Shown: positions 18,291 to 28,467, numbered from the stretch's first letter. The stretch: DNA of 64,000 nt from Psychromonas sp. psych-6C06 (GCF_002835465.1 NZ_PIZM01000002.1:248001-312000); one strand, 5' to 3'. A program made the numbers and translations. Notes: generated by a model not told the origin, from the sequence alone.

Positions 18291-18929
18291 ATGTCAGATA
18301 CTTCATCAAACTCAATACAGCTATATTATGTTTATGACCCGATGTGCAGTTGGTGCTGGGGTTATAGGCCAACCTGGCTAGCACTAAAAAAAGCACTACA
18401 AACAGAGTTCCCAAACATTCAGATTCAATATCGTGTAGGCGGTTTAGCGCCTGACTCTGAGCATGAAATGCCACAAGATATGCAACACTTTCTGCAGCAA
18501 ACTTGGCATAAGATAGCAGCACAACTCGGCACAACATTTAACTTCGACTTCTGGCAACAATGTACTCCAAGGCGTTCAACCTATCCCGCTTGCCGTGCTT
18601 GCTTAATTGCCAGAAAATCAGGCCATGAAGAGCAGATGATTTTAGCGATTCAACACGCCTATTACCTTCAAGCTCAAAACCCTTCCGACAGTGACACGCT
18701 GATGGCACTTGCCGCTAAGCTCGGTTTAAATCAGCACGACTTTAGTCAAGCATTACACGCCCCTTTGATTGAGCAACAACTACAAACAGAAATAGAATCC
18801 GTGCGCCAACTACCGATTCAAGGGTTTCCTTCGTTAGTATTAACGGTGAATGGCCAACATCATGCGATTTCCATCGATTATCATCACTGGCAAAATAGTT
18901 TTAATGAAATAGTGGCTTTATACCATTAA
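18291..18929 (+). CDS. DsbA-family (FrnE-like) thioredoxin-fold protein
   Basis: A 212-residue protein without a signal peptide, so probably cytoplasmic. The CSWC redox motif in YDPMCSWCWGYRP lies near residues 19-22. A helical insertion follows, and the cis-Pro region is IQGFPSLVL near residue 180. Additional cysteines lie in YPACRACLIARK. It resembles the DsbA-family/FrnE branch. The ATG at 18285 two codons earlier is equally possible. The stop codon falls within the first bases of a family A repeat (copy 2). Confidence 0.85.
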   Translation: MSDTSSNSIQLYYVYDPMCSWCWGYRPTWLALKKALQTEFPNIQIQYRVGGLAPDSEHEMPQDMQHFLQQTWHKIAAQLGTTFNFDFWQQCTPRRSTYPACRACLIARKSGHEEQMILAIQHAYYLQAQNPSDSDTLMALAAKLGLNQHDFSQALHAPLIEQQLQTEIESVRQLPIQGFPSLVLTVNGQHHAISIDYHHWQNSFNEIVALYH

Positions 18930-19086
18930 TCGAATTAAGTATGTGCTCTAAATTTACGCAGAAAAAGTGACTTAACCCAAGGCAAATATTAACGTAGCAC
19001 ATTGTTTTTTTTGATAAAGATTAAGGAAAGAGGTAAGTTGCTTTAATCGCTAAAATAGATCAGCTATTCATCTCGTTTGCTATTAG
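18920..19086 (+). repeat. Dispersed palindromic repeat, family A, copy 2 (degenerate)
   Basis: Begins TATACCATTAATCGAATTAAGTATGTG and retains CTTAACCCAAGGC, AGGTAAGTTGCTTTAA and AAATAGATCAGCTATTC in the same order as the other copies. The right terminus is degraded (TTTGCTATTAG). It overlaps the last codons of the DsbA-like gene. Confidence 0.7.
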
Positions 19087-19110
19087 TTGAGCCACCAAGT
19101 TAAGTTTATA

Positions 19111-19148
19111 AAAAAAGGGGCATTGCAAACTCGCAATGCCCCTTTTAA
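19111..19148 (-). terminator. Intrinsic terminator of the BicA-like transporter gene
   Basis: A 14-bp stem AAAAGGGGCATTGC/GCAATGCCCCTTTT with a 6-nt loop is followed on the minus strand by TTTATAAAC. It is 15 bp past the transporter stop. Confidence 0.92.
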
Positions 19149-19162
19149 AAGCCACTAATCAA

Positions 19163-20824
19163 TTAAGCGGTCAGCGTTTGCCCCTCAACATACTGTAAAG
19201 AAGCGCGTAATGCCTTTTCACGTGATGAAAAGTTATTACTATGATGAATTAACTCTAGCACGTGACACTTCTCTAATTGTTGGCTAGTTTGCTGATGTGG
19301 GCAGACTAACAACACTTCACAATTGGCATCTAAGGCATCTTTTACTGCATTCTCAAGCGCAAGTCCAACAGTGACATCTATCATTGGCACATCAGTTAAA
19401 TCTAAAATCATCACTTGATAATCAGCAATACTCGTATGTTGACGCGAGATAGCTTTGGAGACACTAAAGATCATCGGCCCAGATAGATAGAAAAATAACA
19501 CCTGGCCATTAGTTTTATCCAAGATAACACGTTCATTTTTACTTAATGGCACATCATTTTCATCGGCATCACTGATCGCTTTAACCTTACGCGCTTGTTC
19601 ACGACTCAGCTGCTCAATGATAATAATGTTAGAGATAAATACCCCTAAACCAACCGCTACAATTAAATCAACAAAAACAGTTAAGAACATTACCCCGTAC
19701 ATCACCGCCATACCCTGCAAGCTGACTTTGTGAGCGCGTTGGATAAAACTCCAATCTAATATGTTAAAACCAACATACACCGCAATACCTGCTAATACCG
19801 CCATTGGAATCGGCTCAGTTAAGCCTCCAGCAACCAATACCACTAATGCTAAAACCAATGCACGTACGATACCTGAAACGGGTGAACGCGCGCCTACTTG
19901 AATATTGGTCACGGTTCCCATTGTTGCTCCTGCACCTGGTAATGCACCAAATAGTCCCGAAAGCATATTAGCAATACCTTGACCACGTAACTCTTTATCA
20001 GAATCATGTTCTTTACGTGTTAATGAATCGCCAATAACAGCAGTCAACAGGGTATCAATACAGCCAAGAGTTCCCAAAACAAGCGCATCAACGACCATAG
20101 TAGTAAACATTTCAGCATTAAAATGAGGAATAACTAACGAAGGTAAACCAGCAGGAATTTCACCAATTCGGCGAATACTATCAGTATCAAATAGGAACAC
20201 TGATAATAACGTCACCGCGACTAATGCAACCAATTGCGCTGGCACATATTTACGGAATTTGTTAGGGAAGAAAAAGAGCACAGCTAAAGTCAAAAGCCCC
20301 AATATGAGCTCACTGAACTTAATATTAGCAAACAGCTCCGGAATCGAGGTAAGAGTACCAATAACCCCGCCAGCTGGTGCTGCATGCCCTAATAGGGGCG
20401 ACAGCTGTAAGATAATAAGGATGACACCAATACCAGACATAAACCCAGAAATAACACTATAGGGCATCAGTGTGACATATTTACCCAGCTTGAGCGTCCC
20501 TAACAATATTTGGAACGCACCAGCCATCATCACGACAGTAAAAGACATCGCCATACCCGTTTCAGGATATTTTGCCATCATACCAGTCAACACTGCAGTC
20601 ATAATCACCGTCATCGGCCCGGTTGGCTCAGAGATTAACGTATTTGAGCCACCAAATAGCGCAGCAAAAAAGCCCACCATAATAGCGCCCCAAAGCCCTG
20701 CCTCAGCACCAGCTCCGGAGGCAACGCCAAATGCAAGGGCCAACGGTAAAGAGATGATTGCCGTAGTAACACCACCAAACAGATCACCCTTTAGATTAAT
20801 ATTTTCAAAACGATTTCCAAACAA
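19163..20824 (-). CDS. BicA-like SulP-family anion (bicarbonate) transporter
   Basis: A 553-residue inner-membrane SulP transporter with about 12 to 14 helices and a C-terminal STAS domain (about residues 435-545). It contains ALAFGVASGAGAEAGLWGAI, LISEPTGPMTVIMTAVL, GKYVTLMPYSVISGFMSGIG, ALVLGTLGCIDTLLTAVIGD and GAGATMGTVTNIQ. All of these closely follow cyanobacterial BicA as I recall it, rather than the sulphate permeases. Sodium-coupled bicarbonate uptake is therefore the best guess, though SulP substrates vary. No carbonic anhydrase gene is next to it. It is surrounded by dispersed repeats. Confidence 0.85.
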   Translation of the reverse strand: MFGNRFENINLKGDLFGGVTTAIISLPLALAFGVASGAGAEAGLWGAIMVGFFAALFGGSNTLISEPTGPMTVIMTAVLTGMMAKYPETGMAMSFTVVMMAGAFQILLGTLKLGKYVTLMPYSVISGFMSGIGVILIILQLSPLLGHAAPAGGVIGTLTSIPELFANIKFSELILGLLTLAVLFFFPNKFRKYVPAQLVALVAVTLLSVFLFDTDSIRRIGEIPAGLPSLVIPHFNAEMFTTMVVDALVLGTLGCIDTLLTAVIGDSLTRKEHDSDKELRGQGIANMLSGLFGALPGAGATMGTVTNIQVGARSPVSGIVRALVLALVVLVAGGLTEPIPMAVLAGIAVYVGFNILDWSFIQRAHKVSLQGMAVMYGVMFLTVFVDLIVAVGLGVFISNIIIIEQLSREQARKVKAISDADENDVPLSKNERVILDKTNGQVLFFYLSGPMIFSVSKAISRQHTSIADYQVMILDLTDVPMIDVTVGLALENAVKDALDANCEVLLVCPHQQTSQQLEKCHVLELIHHSNNFSSREKALRASLQYVEGQTLTA

Positions 20825-20940
20825 GAGTTAATCCTCCACAGTCCGTGTAACAACAGATAATAGCTATCTAATTAAGTTTACTTATCTAAATTTTATTCGG
20901 GAAAATCAAGCAAATTGCTGTCTTTGAGAAATGGAGTTGT

Positions 20941-21106
20941 TTATACCAAACTAAGTAAATAGCTGAATTATTTTACTGGTTAAAATAACTTATCTCTTCG
21001 TTGAAATTTTCGCAAAGGGGACAAGCATTTACGTCAAACTTCACCTTGAGTTAAATCATTTTTCCTGAACAAAATTTAGTTCACATACTTAATTCGATTG
21101 GTATTA
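20941..21106 (-). repeat. Dispersed palindromic repeat, family A, copy 3 (inverted orientation)
   Basis: Read on the minus strand it starts TAATACCAATCGAATTAAG and contains TTTAACTCAAGG, GACGTAAATGCTTGTCCC and ATAAGTTATTTTAACCAGT, then ends TTTGGTATA. It is opposite in orientation to the other copies. It lies about 120 bp upstream of the transporter start. Confidence 0.85.
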
Positions 21107-21149
21107 CTCTCTCTCAGCATGACAAAGCGATTAATTATAATTTTTCTTT

Positions 21150-21215
21150 TGAAAAACTTATAACGCAGCAATAAGTTATTTTCGAACAACAAATAGATCT
21201 GCTATTTATTCAGAG
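21150..21215 (+). repeat. Partial family A repeat (right half)
   Basis: AAACTTATAACGCAGCAATAAG, followed by TTATTTTCGAACAACAAATAGATCTGCTATTTATTC in the same order, resembles the right half of copy 1 (AAACTTACAACGTGGAAATAAG and so on). The left half is missing. Confidence 0.5.
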
Positions 21216-21377
21216 GAATAAATATAACACTAGGTTCACAAGTGAGTGCCGAAACGAGTATAAACAGAATAGTGTTAATTTACTAAAACTATCTTAACCA
21301 ATTAATAACGTATCGTTATAAGGCACCTCAATCTTTCCAACTTCTCTTTGTCGTTATCAGCTTATAGCAATAGTCTT

Positions 21378-21574
21378 TAACCTCAATTCTGGTTAATGGA
21401 AGCGTTATAGCGTTTAAAATCATCCTGTTGCTGCTTTTATAATACAGCGCCGTTAGTTTTGTGTAATTCAAGGTAAATTATCGTCGCAATAACGGGTTAT
21501 TGGTAGATGATTTAACGCCGAAATTCGCGCAAATAGTGGTATTGTATCGATTTGCTTATCCAGAACTGAGGTTA
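21378..21574. repeat. Noncoding segment bounded by 15-bp inverted repeats
   Basis: TAACCTCAATTCTGG at 21378-21392 and CCAGAACTGAGGTTA at 21560-21574 are inverted repeats with one mismatch, enclosing about 167 bp without an open frame. It could be a miniature element or an IS remnant. No second copy is seen in the window. Apart from this and the repeats, the gap 20825-22124 shows nothing I can name. Confidence 0.4.
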
Positions 21575-21591
21575 TTCGGAAAGGTTTGGGA

Positions 21592-21756
21592 TTATACCAA
21601 TTCCACTAATATAGTGTTCAAATTTTACGCAGGAAAAAGGAGGTAGCACAAGGCGAAAGTTACAGTAAATATTTGTTCTATTTGTAAAACTTTTAACGCA
21701 GAGATAGCTTATTTTAACCAGTAAAAAGGATCGATTATTTAATGGATTTGGTCTTA
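21592..21756 (+). repeat. Dispersed palindromic repeat, family A, copy 4
   Basis: Begins TTATACCAATTCCACTAATA and ends AATGGATTTGGTCTTA. Internal blocks ACGCAGGAAAAAG, CACAAGGCG and AGCTTATTTTAACCAGTA are shared. It is fused at its right end to a family B segment. Confidence 0.85.
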
Positions 21757-21883
21757 CATAGGAAAATTTAAATTACCAAAGTGTAAGGTGCAGAAGTAAG
21801 TTATTTCCCCTTAAAGACTCACAATACAGGTACTGTAAATTTTAACAAAAAAACTGTCTGCCTTTTAATTTTTTTGGTATTAA
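21757..21883 (+). repeat. Dispersed repeat, family B, copy 1 (5' truncated)
   Basis: From ATAGGAAAATTT through GTGCAGAAGTAAGTT, ACAGGTACTGTAAATTTTAAC and TTTTTTTGGTATTAA, it parallels the copy at 56306-56460. It starts exactly where copy 4 of family A ends, sharing TTAC, so the pair looks like a chimera. Confidence 0.75.
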
Positions 21884-22074
21884 TATGCATGCGGAACAGA
21901 CTCTACATGCTATAGATATTCCACATAAATAGTCGAAAAAGTAAAAAAATATAATCAATGCAGCCGAAGGTTTAACAGACCAAGTCTGATATTTTTACAC
22001 GGTTAATGAATCGCTTTTTTCTAGCGGAGATGACATTACAGGGTGAGAGATATAAGAAAATTTACACTTGCAGA

Positions 22075-22118
22075 AAATAAACACTAAAAATGGCTACAAG
22101 TAAATCGCCATTTTTAGT
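22075..22118 (-). terminator. Intrinsic terminator of tesB
   Basis: A 12-bp stem ACTAAAAATGGC/GCCATTTTTAGT (22083-22118) is followed on the minus strand by GTTTATTTTC, just past the tesB stop. Confidence 0.75.
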
Positions 22119-22124
22119 ATTCCA

Positions 22125-23000
22125 TTACGCCTGTTTTGGCACCCTCTTCTTACGAATAAGTCCCTCTTGTATAGTTGAAGCGACTAATAATCCATCTCGG
22201 GTAAAAAATTGACCGCGCACTAAACCACGACCATCAGAAGCAACAGTGCTTTCAACTGCATATAAAAGCCAATCATCCAAACGAAAATCATGATGAAACC
22301 ACATTGAATGATCAACCGTTACCACTTGCATACCAGGGGTTAAAAAAGACACCCCATGTGGCTGAAGCGCTGTTGGTAAAAAGTTAAAATCTGAGGCATA
22401 AGCTAAAAGATAGCGGTGTATGCGCAAGTCATTTGGCATTTTACCATTCGCTTTAAACCAGACTAAACGTTTAGGAGGCTCTACTTCTGGCTCAACAGGG
22501 TGCACAAAAGTTACAGGACGCATTTCTATTGGCTTTTCACATACCAGTTTGTCACGAATATTATCGGGTAACATATCAGTATGAATGAGCGCCATGTCTT
22601 GCTCTGAAATCAGTGCTTCTGGATCAGGCGCACTAGGCATACTATCTTGATGTTCAAAGCCTTTTTCACGCGCTTTAAAAGAAGCAGTCATATAGAAAAT
22701 TGCTTTACCATCTTGAATTGCTTTAATACGTCGTGCTGAAAGGCTTCGTCCATCACGAATACGTTCAACATCATAAACAATAGGTCGGTCTGTTTTACCT
22801 GCACGTAAAAAGTAAGAGTGGAAAGAGTGTACTTGATGTCCTTCACACACAGTCTCTTTAGCTGCAGAAATAGCCTGTCCCATCACCTGTCCACCAAAGA
22901 CAAGGCCTAACCCAAGGTCTTGGCTCTGCCCACGAAATAGATTCTCCTCTAGCTTCTCTAAACTAAGCTGACTGAGTAAATCATTTAATACTTTTCCCAT
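22125..23000 (-). CDS. tesB: Acyl-CoA thioesterase II
   Basis: A 291-residue double-hotdog thioesterase that hydrolyses medium- and long-chain acyl-CoA. Motifs include [50 protein letters not shown]-like [21 protein letters not shown], and the C-terminal [22 protein letters not shown] with catalytic Asp. The start at 23000 has GGAGAACTAAAG ahead and fits the E. coli length. The open frame continues to 23051 through the thr terminator, which is not coding. Confidence 0.95.
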   Translation of the reverse strand: MGKVLNDLLSQLSLEKLEENLFRGQSQDLGLGLVFGGQVMGQAISAAKETVCEGHQVHSFHSYFLRAGKTDRPIVYDVERIRDGRSLSARRIKAIQDGKAIFYMTASFKAREKGFEHQDSMPSAPDPEALISEQDMALIHTDMLPDNIRDKLVCEKPIEMRPVTFVHPVEPEVEPPKRLVWFKANGKMPNDLRIHRYLLAYASDFNFLPTALQPHGVSFLTPGMQVVTVDHSMWFHHDFRLDDWLLYAVESTVASDGRGLVRGQFFTRDGLLVASTIQEGLIRKKRVPKQA

Positions 23001-23015
23001 CTTTAGTTCTCCGCA

Positions 23016-23046
23016 AAAAGAAAAAGGGCGTAAAACGCCCTTAAAA
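23016..23046 (-). terminator. Intrinsic terminator of the thrABC operon
   Basis: Stem AAGGGCG/CGCCCTT (23024-23042) is followed on the minus strand by TTTTTCTTTTTG. It lies between the thrC stop and the tesB ribosome site. Confidence 0.88.
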
Positions 23047-23074
23047 TTCATGAAAGCCGTTTATTTATAAACGA

Positions 23075-24352
23075 TTATAGTGCCATTAATAATGCACGCA
23101 CTTGTGCAAAATCAACCGGCATCTCTTTAGAAAGTAAGTCTAAATCAGCACGTGAAGCTAATGCTTCTGGAATGAAAATATCACGCCCTAAGATCTCTTC
23201 AACACTCTCTTTAAATTTGGCAGGGTGAGCAGTACATAGGAACAAGCCTGTTTCGCCCTCTTTAAGCTGCTTTGTTAATTCACTGTATGCAATTGCACCA
23301 TGCGGTTCACATTCATAACCGAGTTTGTCCATCGCAACTAAGGTTTCTTTCGTTTCCGCATCGCTTAATTTACCGTAACCTAACTCGCTTAACGACCAAC
23401 CTTTTACTTTAAATAACTCTTCAATACGTGGCCAGTTGTTTGGTGCACTAACGTCCATTGCATTTGACAGCGTCGGAATAGTCGCTTTTGGCGTCCAAGC
23501 TTCACCTGCTAGGTAACGTGGCACAGTATCGTTTTCGTTGGTAGCAGCAATAAAACGTTTAATCGGTAAGCCTAATGCTTTTGCTAATAGTCCAGCTGTT
23601 AAATCACCAAAGTTACCACTTGGTACTGAAACCACTAACGCTTTACGCTGCGCTTCATCTAACTGAGCAAAGGCTTCAAAGTAGTAACAAATTTGTGCAA
23701 CAAGGCGACTGATATTAATTGAATTTGCAGAGTTAAGGCCAATCGCTTGTTTAAGCTCTTGGTCGTCAAATGCTTGCTTAACCATCGCCTGACAATCATC
23801 AAAGGTACCTTCGATTGCAATGGTTGTAATATTTTTGCCTAACGTACAAAATAGTTTCTCTTGTAGTGGGCTAATTTTACCTTTCGGGTAAAGAATCACG
23901 ACATCGATGTTTTCCATTTCATAAAAAGCATGTGCAACCGCAGCACCTGTATCGCCAGAGGTTGCCGTTAAAATAGTGATTTTTCCGTTATCTTTAAACG
24001 AAGCAAGACATTGCGCCATGAAGCGACCACCAAAGTCTTTAAATGCAAGCGTAGGACCGTGGAAAAGCTCTAGTGCATTGATGTTATCAGTTACTTTCTT
24101 AACCGGTGCTTCAAAGGTAAATGCCTGTGAAACAATACTGTTAACTGTTTCTTTACTTAGCTCATCACCAATAAGGTGCGATAAAATTTCTGTTGAACGG
24201 TCAACCAAATTCATTTTAAGTAGCGCGTCAATATCAGCAAGTGGAGTGATGGTGTCAGGAAAAAATAACCCCTGTCCACGACCTAGGCCCTGTTTTACGG
24301 CCTGTTGAAAATTAACTTGTTCGCTGTTATCTGAGATGTTGTATAAATTCAT
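23075..24352 (-). CDS. thrC: Threonine synthase
   Basis: PLP enzyme that converts O-phosphohomoserine to threonine. It has 425 residues. The PLP lysine lies in [18 protein letters not shown], followed by [18 protein letters not shown] and a phosphate-binding [14 protein letters not shown] loop. The N-terminal MNLYNISDN matches the E. coli type. Its ATG overlaps the thrB stop by 4 bp. It is the last gene of thrABC. Confidence 0.97.
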   Translation of the reverse strand: MNLYNISDNSEQVNFQQAVKQGLGRGQGLFFPDTITPLADIDALLKMNLVDRSTEILSHLIGDELSKETVNSIVSQAFTFEAPVKKVTDNINALELFHGPTLAFKDFGGRFMAQCLASFKDNGKITILTATSGDTGAAVAHAFYEMENIDVVILYPKGKISPLQEKLFCTLGKNITTIAIEGTFDDCQAMVKQAFDDQELKQAIGLNSANSINISRLVAQICYYFEAFAQLDEAQRKALVVSVPSGNFGDLTAGLLAKALGLPIKRFIAATNENDTVPRYLAGEAWTPKATIPTLSNAMDVSAPNNWPRIEELFKVKGWSLSELGYGKLSDAETKETLVAMDKLGYECEPHGAIAYSELTKQLKEGETGLFLCTAHPAKFKESVEEILGRDIFIPEALASRADLDLLSKEMPVDFAQVRALLMAL

Positions 24353-25305
24353 AGTTCTGTTCCTAACACGCGCGCACCTTGTTCATCAAGGTGGCAAATA
24401 TGACAAAATCCTTCATCGTTTTGAAGGAAGTTTTCCGTTAACCAATTCTGTAAAGATTGAGCTTGAGTCAAGTCAGTCATCACTGCAAATACAGTAGGAC
24501 CTGATCCTGAAATACCCATCGCTAAAGCACCACTTTGATCTGCAAACTGACGCGCTTCTTTAAAGCCAGGGATAAGCTGTGAACGATATGGTTCTGCAAT
24601 CACATCCTTAAGCATTTTTGAAGCAAGTTCAGGTTGATTGCTGTGGCAAGCATGCACAAAAGCGCCTAAACGACGACCGTAAGTTAAGGTTTCACTCAAA
24701 CGATACTGCGCAGGTAAGATATCACGAGCAGCAGCCGTTGAGATAGTGATTCCCGGATACGCAACCACCCAATACCACTGTTTAAATGAAGGGATTTTTT
24801 GACTAATAATGTCGCCTTCATTAATCATCAGTTGCATGCCACCTAAATAACATGGGGCAACATTATCGTAATGTACGCCACCACTGATAATTCCTTCCAT
24901 CTCACCCATAATAGCCAGCATAACTGTTTCATCTAGCGGGTGCTTATGCAGTGCATTTAATGCCTCTAACGCAGCAACAATGGAGCTTGAGCTTGAGCCT
25001 AAACCGCTACCAACAGGTAGGTTTTTTTCAAGAGTAATATCGACGTTTAATAGCTTTGTATCTGTTTTTAATAACGCTTCTTTAAACGCTAAGTAGCAAT
25101 CATAAACAATGTTCTTTTTGGGATCGGTTGGTAATTTATGCGCAAAACGACCAACACAGTCAAAGCTAAACGCTTCACTGCCTTCGCAAATTTTTACGCG
25201 ATCACCTAATTGCTGGCCATCGATAGGTGTTAATGCGCCACCTAATACATCAAAACCAACACTGACATTTGCTGTTGAAGCGGGTGCGTAAACGACAAGA
25301 GACAT
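24349..25305 (-). CDS. thrB: Homoserine kinase
   Basis: GHMP-family kinase that makes O-phosphohomoserine. The 318-residue protein starts [20 protein letters not shown]. The GHMP glycine-rich motif is [20 protein letters not shown], and the C-terminal [16 protein letters not shown] is typical. I chose the ATG at 25305 with AGGAG upstream, although the open frame runs to 25326 inside thrA. It is 2 bp past the thrA stop and overlaps thrC. Confidence 0.97.
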   Translation of the reverse strand: MSLVVYAPASTANVSVGFDVLGGALTPIDGQQLGDRVKICEGSEAFSFDCVGRFAHKLPTDPKKNIVYDCYLAFKEALLKTDTKLLNVDITLEKNLPVGSGLGSSSSSIVAALEALNALHKHPLDETVMLAIMGEMEGIISGGVHYDNVAPCYLGGMQLMINEGDIISQKIPSFKQWYWVVAYPGITISTAAARDILPAQYRLSETLTYGRRLGAFVHACHSNQPELASKMLKDVIAEPYRSQLIPGFKEARQFADQSGALAMGISGSGPTVFAVMTDLTQAQSLQNWLTENFLQNDEGFCHICHLDEQGARVLGTEL

Positions 25306-25307
25306 AT

Positions 25308-27767
25308 TTAAAACTCCTGTTTCCAATTCAGCGTACGTAGTACATCAGCGAATACGCCAGCAGCTGTTACTTCTGTACCTGCGCCGTAACCACGTAATAC
25401 TAATGGGATCGGTTGGTAATATTGGCTATAAAACGCTAAGGCATTCTCGCCATCTTTTACTTTATTTAATGGGTCGTCTGCATCAACGGCTTCGATGCTA
25501 CATTTACATTTACCATCAACGATACTACCGATGTAACGTAACACTTGATTCTTCTCATCCGCTTTTGCTTGTAACTCTTTAAAGTAAGCATCGGCTTCTG
25601 GTAAACGTGCCATAAATTCATCAGCAGTGCCTGAGTCATCAAAACCAGGTGGTAATGCCTGTTGAATTTCAACATCATCTAATGAGATTTCCATACCCGC
25701 TTCACGTGCAAGAATAAGTAATTTACGCGCTACATCCGTTCCACTTAAATCATCACGCGGATCAGGCTCAGTGAAGCCCATTGCGCGAGCTTCAGCCGTT
25801 ACTTCAGAGAATGACTTGCCATCATCTAACTTACCGAAGATAAATGATAATGAACCCGATAAAATACCGTTAAATTTAACTAATTGGTCACCCGCATTGA
25901 ATAGGTTCTGCATGTTTTCAATAACTGGTAGACCGGCACCTACGTTGGTATCGTAAAGGAACTTACGACGTTTCATTAAGGCTGTTAAACGTAACTGATG
26001 GTAGTAATCCATGCTACTTGTATTGGCTTTTTTGTTTGCCGTTACTACGTGGAAACCCGCACCTAAAAAGTCAACATAACGGGCTGCGATAGCATCGTTA
26101 CTTGTACAATCAACAATCACAGGGTTAATGATATGAGAATCATTGACTAAACCTTGCATTTTTGAAAGAGAAAGTGGCTCTGTTGCATCTTTTAACAGAT
26201 CGCGCCAATTGGTTAGCTCAATGCCTTTTTCATCCATTAGCATCGCGCGACTGTTTGCCACACCACATACGCGAATATTGACGTTACGCTGTGCCAAATA
26301 CTCTTTTTGACGATGGATTTGATCAACTAATGCACCACCAACACCACCACAGCCAATTAGGAATAGGTCAATGTATTGTGTGCTACTAAAGAAACACTGG
26401 TGACACGCGATAACCGCTTCTTGAGATTTTTTATTTGAAACAACCGCAGAAATAGAACGCTCTTCAGAAGAGGTTGCAATCGCTGTTACGTTAATAGACG
26501 CTTGGTTTAACGCCATTAAGAAACGTGCTGCAACACCTTTAGTGCTTTTAATGCCATCACCAACTAGCGAGACAATTGCTTGGTCACGGACAACAGTAAT
26601 TGGCTCGAGTAGTTTATTATCGAACTCTAATGCGAACTCTTCTTCCAAAACGGCAACAGTTTTATCGGTATCAACATCGTGAATACCAAAGCTTAAGCTG
26701 TACTCTGAAGAAGATTGACTGATTAAAATCAGAGAAACGCCAGATCGTGAAATAGTGGTAAAGATACGGCCAGCCATACCAACAATACCTTTCATACCTG
26801 CACCAGAGATGCTGATCATGGTGATATTTTTAAGGTCTGAAATCCCCTTTACGTATAATTTATCGTCTACTTCACCACCAATTAAAGTACCAGGAGCTTG
26901 TGGGTTATTGGTATTTTTAATCAAACATGGAATATGATGCTGAGAGATAGGTGCAATCGTTTTTGGATGCAATACTTTAGCACCGAAATAGGAAAGCTCC
27001 ATCGCTTCTGCATAACTTAATGAGTCCAATAATTTTGCATCTTTAACTAAACGCGGGTCGCAACTGTAAACACCATCTACATCAGTCCAAATTTCGCAAC
27101 ATTCTGCTTTTAAGCAAGCTGCTAATACTGCTGCAGAGTAATCAGAACCATTACGGCCTAAGACTAGTGTTTCACCTTCTGCATTACCTGCAGTAAAGCC
27201 AGGCATCAAGTATATAGCGCCTTTAACAATCTCTTCTGCTTCAAATAATGCACGAGATGCTTCAATATCGATTTGCGCTTCTAAGTAACCGCCTTTTTTC
27301 GCCAATAGTTTTTGTTGAGGCACGATCACTTCAACTGTGTGCCCTTTGGCGATTAATAGCTGTTTCATGCAAGCGATACTTAACAACTCACCTTTGCTTA
27401 AGATTTGCGCTTCGATACTAGCAGGACATTGCGATAAAAGGCGTACACCTTCTAGCAGGTCGCTTAAATGCTTTAGTTCACGTTCGAAAATGGTTCTTAA
27501 AAGATCATCAGCAAGTTCAGAATAGGTGCTTTTAAGGCCTTTAATAAGATCGGCAAAGATACGTTGAATATCAGTCAAATGGGTTTCAGCTGATAATCCG
27601 TTACTGGTTTTTTCTACCACGGCAACAAGATTATTAGTGACACCTGCTGGCGCAGATAACACTAAAGCAATTTGAGACTGCTGTTGATTGTTAATAACAA
27701 TATCAGCAACTTGATTAAAACGTTCGGCATTTGCTAACGATGTGCCGCCAAATTTAAGTACGCGCAT
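25308..27767 (-). CDS. thrA: Bifunctional aspartokinase I/homoserine dehydrogenase I
   Basis: An 819-residue fusion, the same length class as E. coli ThrA. The aspartokinase domain (about 1-290) starts [17 protein letters not shown] and has [17 protein letters not shown]. Two ACT regulatory domains follow (about 315-460; [34 protein letters not shown]). The homoserine dehydrogenase domain (about 465-819) has [15 protein letters not shown] and [17 protein letters not shown]. It should be feedback-inhibited by threonine. A terminator hairpin just upstream suggests attenuation, but no Thr-rich leader is present. Confidence 0.98.
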   Translation of the reverse strand: MRVLKFGGTSLANAERFNQVADIVINNQQQSQIALVLSAPAGVTNNLVAVVEKTSNGLSAETHLTDIQRIFADLIKGLKSTYSELADDLLRTIFERELKHLSDLLEGVRLLSQCPASIEAQILSKGELLSIACMKQLLIAKGHTVEVIVPQQKLLAKKGGYLEAQIDIEASRALFEAEEIVKGAIYLMPGFTAGNAEGETLVLGRNGSDYSAAVLAACLKAECCEIWTDVDGVYSCDPRLVKDAKLLDSLSYAEAMELSYFGAKVLHPKTIAPISQHHIPCLIKNTNNPQAPGTLIGGEVDDKLYVKGISDLKNITMISISGAGMKGIVGMAGRIFTTISRSGVSLILISQSSSEYSLSFGIHDVDTDKTVAVLEEEFALEFDNKLLEPITVVRDQAIVSLVGDGIKSTKGVAARFLMALNQASINVTAIATSSEERSISAVVSNKKSQEAVIACHQCFFSSTQYIDLFLIGCGGVGGALVDQIHRQKEYLAQRNVNIRVCGVANSRAMLMDEKGIELTNWRDLLKDATEPLSLSKMQGLVNDSHIINPVIVDCTSNDAIAARYVDFLGAGFHVVTANKKANTSSMDYYHQLRLTALMKRRKFLYDTNVGAGLPVIENMQNLFNAGDQLVKFNGILSGSLSFIFGKLDDGKSFSEVTAEARAMGFTEPDPRDDLSGTDVARKLLILAREAGMEISLDDVEIQQALPPGFDDSGTADEFMARLPEADAYFKELQAKADEKNQVLRYIGSIVDGKCKCSIEAVDADDPLNKVKDGENALAFYSQYYQPIPLVLRGYGAGTEVTAAGVFADVLRTLNWKQEF

Positions 27768-27790
27768 TTAAAGAATTCCTGCTCTCTATA

Positions 27791-27824
27791 ATAAAAAACC
27801 CGCAAATAGGCGCGGGTTTTAAAA
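27791..27824 (-). terminator. Terminator/attenuator hairpin before thrA
   Basis: Minus strand: AAAACCCGC, an 8-nt loop, then GCGGGTTTTTTATT. It ends about 25 bp before the thrA start and lies in its leader. This is the position of the thr attenuator in enteric bacteria. Confidence 0.8.
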
Positions 27825-27830
27825 GGTTAT

Positions 27831-27920
27831 TTATCTCATTAATTTAACGATGTATGCAGCTTGTTTATAAAAAACAGCGGCAACAGGACTAAATTGATGA
27901 AATAAACGGCTAAATAACAT
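27831..27920 (-). CDS. 29-codon upstream ORF in the thrA leader (candidate leader peptide)
   Basis: ATG at 27920 to TAA at 27831, ending about 10 bases before the attenuator-like hairpin. It encodes MLFSRLFHQFSPVAAVFY followed by KQAAYIVKLMR. It contains no Thr codon and one Ile codon, so it does not look like thrL (a Thr/Ile-rich peptide in E. coli). The ribosome site is poor (GAG about 10 bases upstream). It may be a chance frame. Confidence 0.3.
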   Translation of the reverse strand: MLFSRLFHQFSPVAAVFYKQAAYIVKLMR

Positions 27921-28032
27921 GTTAATTAAACTCAACACAAGTAAAAAAGAGAGGGCATTGTAGCAAAGCTTTTGAGAGTGTTAAACAATTCGCTACTTAA
28001 TATGCTTATTTTAAAGCATCAAAAGAATCAGG

Positions 28033-28046
28033 TTGATTCATATCAA
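28033..28046. promoter_or_regulatory. Perfect FNR-type box between thrA and arcA
   Basis: TTGATTCATATCAA matches TTGAT-N4-ATCAA exactly. It is about 266 bp from the thrA start and 422 bp from the arcA start. arcA is FNR-activated in E. coli, so arcA is the more likely target. Otherwise the 700-bp stretch 27768-28467 holds the thr leader, a second FNR-like site and AT-rich sequence. Confidence 0.6.
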
Positions 28047-28182
28047 TGAACAATCTCTAAAACCCAGCGTAACAGACAATCTAGTTGTTATCTTAATGTT
28101 AACTATTTATAGTAACCAGCATTAAAATAAGACCATTTAAACGGTAGCTATCACACTTATTTAGCGCACTAGCAAAGCAGAT

Positions 28183-28196
28183 GCGATTTACATCAA
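28183..28196. promoter_or_regulatory. FNR-like box upstream of arcA
   Basis: GCGATTTACATCAA keeps one perfect half-site (ATCAA) and three of five bases of the other. The same spacer TTAC occurs in the perfect grcA box. It is about 272 bp before arcA. Confidence 0.45.
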
Positions 28197-28467
28197 ATAA
28201 AAAGCAAAAAATGTAAATGAATTGTTTAATTATTTAACGAAGATAAAGTAATCGTAAAATACAAAATAATAAATATCGTTATCAGCACATTGAAGAAAAC
28301 AATTAGCAGATACTCAAGCGACATTAGAAAATGATTAAGCCCGATAAAAGAGGCTTAAAAATAACTGTTATCGTACCATCGGCACTTAAGCCAACTAAAA
28401 CAGTCTCATAATGGTATCGCTTCAATGGGCTTAATAGCGCATCAAGAATTTAAATTAGGAGAAAACC

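Noticed and set aside
20825-22124. Hidden gene in the 1.3-kb gap
   Set aside because: No frame of useful length or codon pattern on either strand. The gap is filled by repeats.
27831-28467. Classical thrL leader
   Set aside because: No run of Thr and Ile codons was found on the minus strand in the whole gap.
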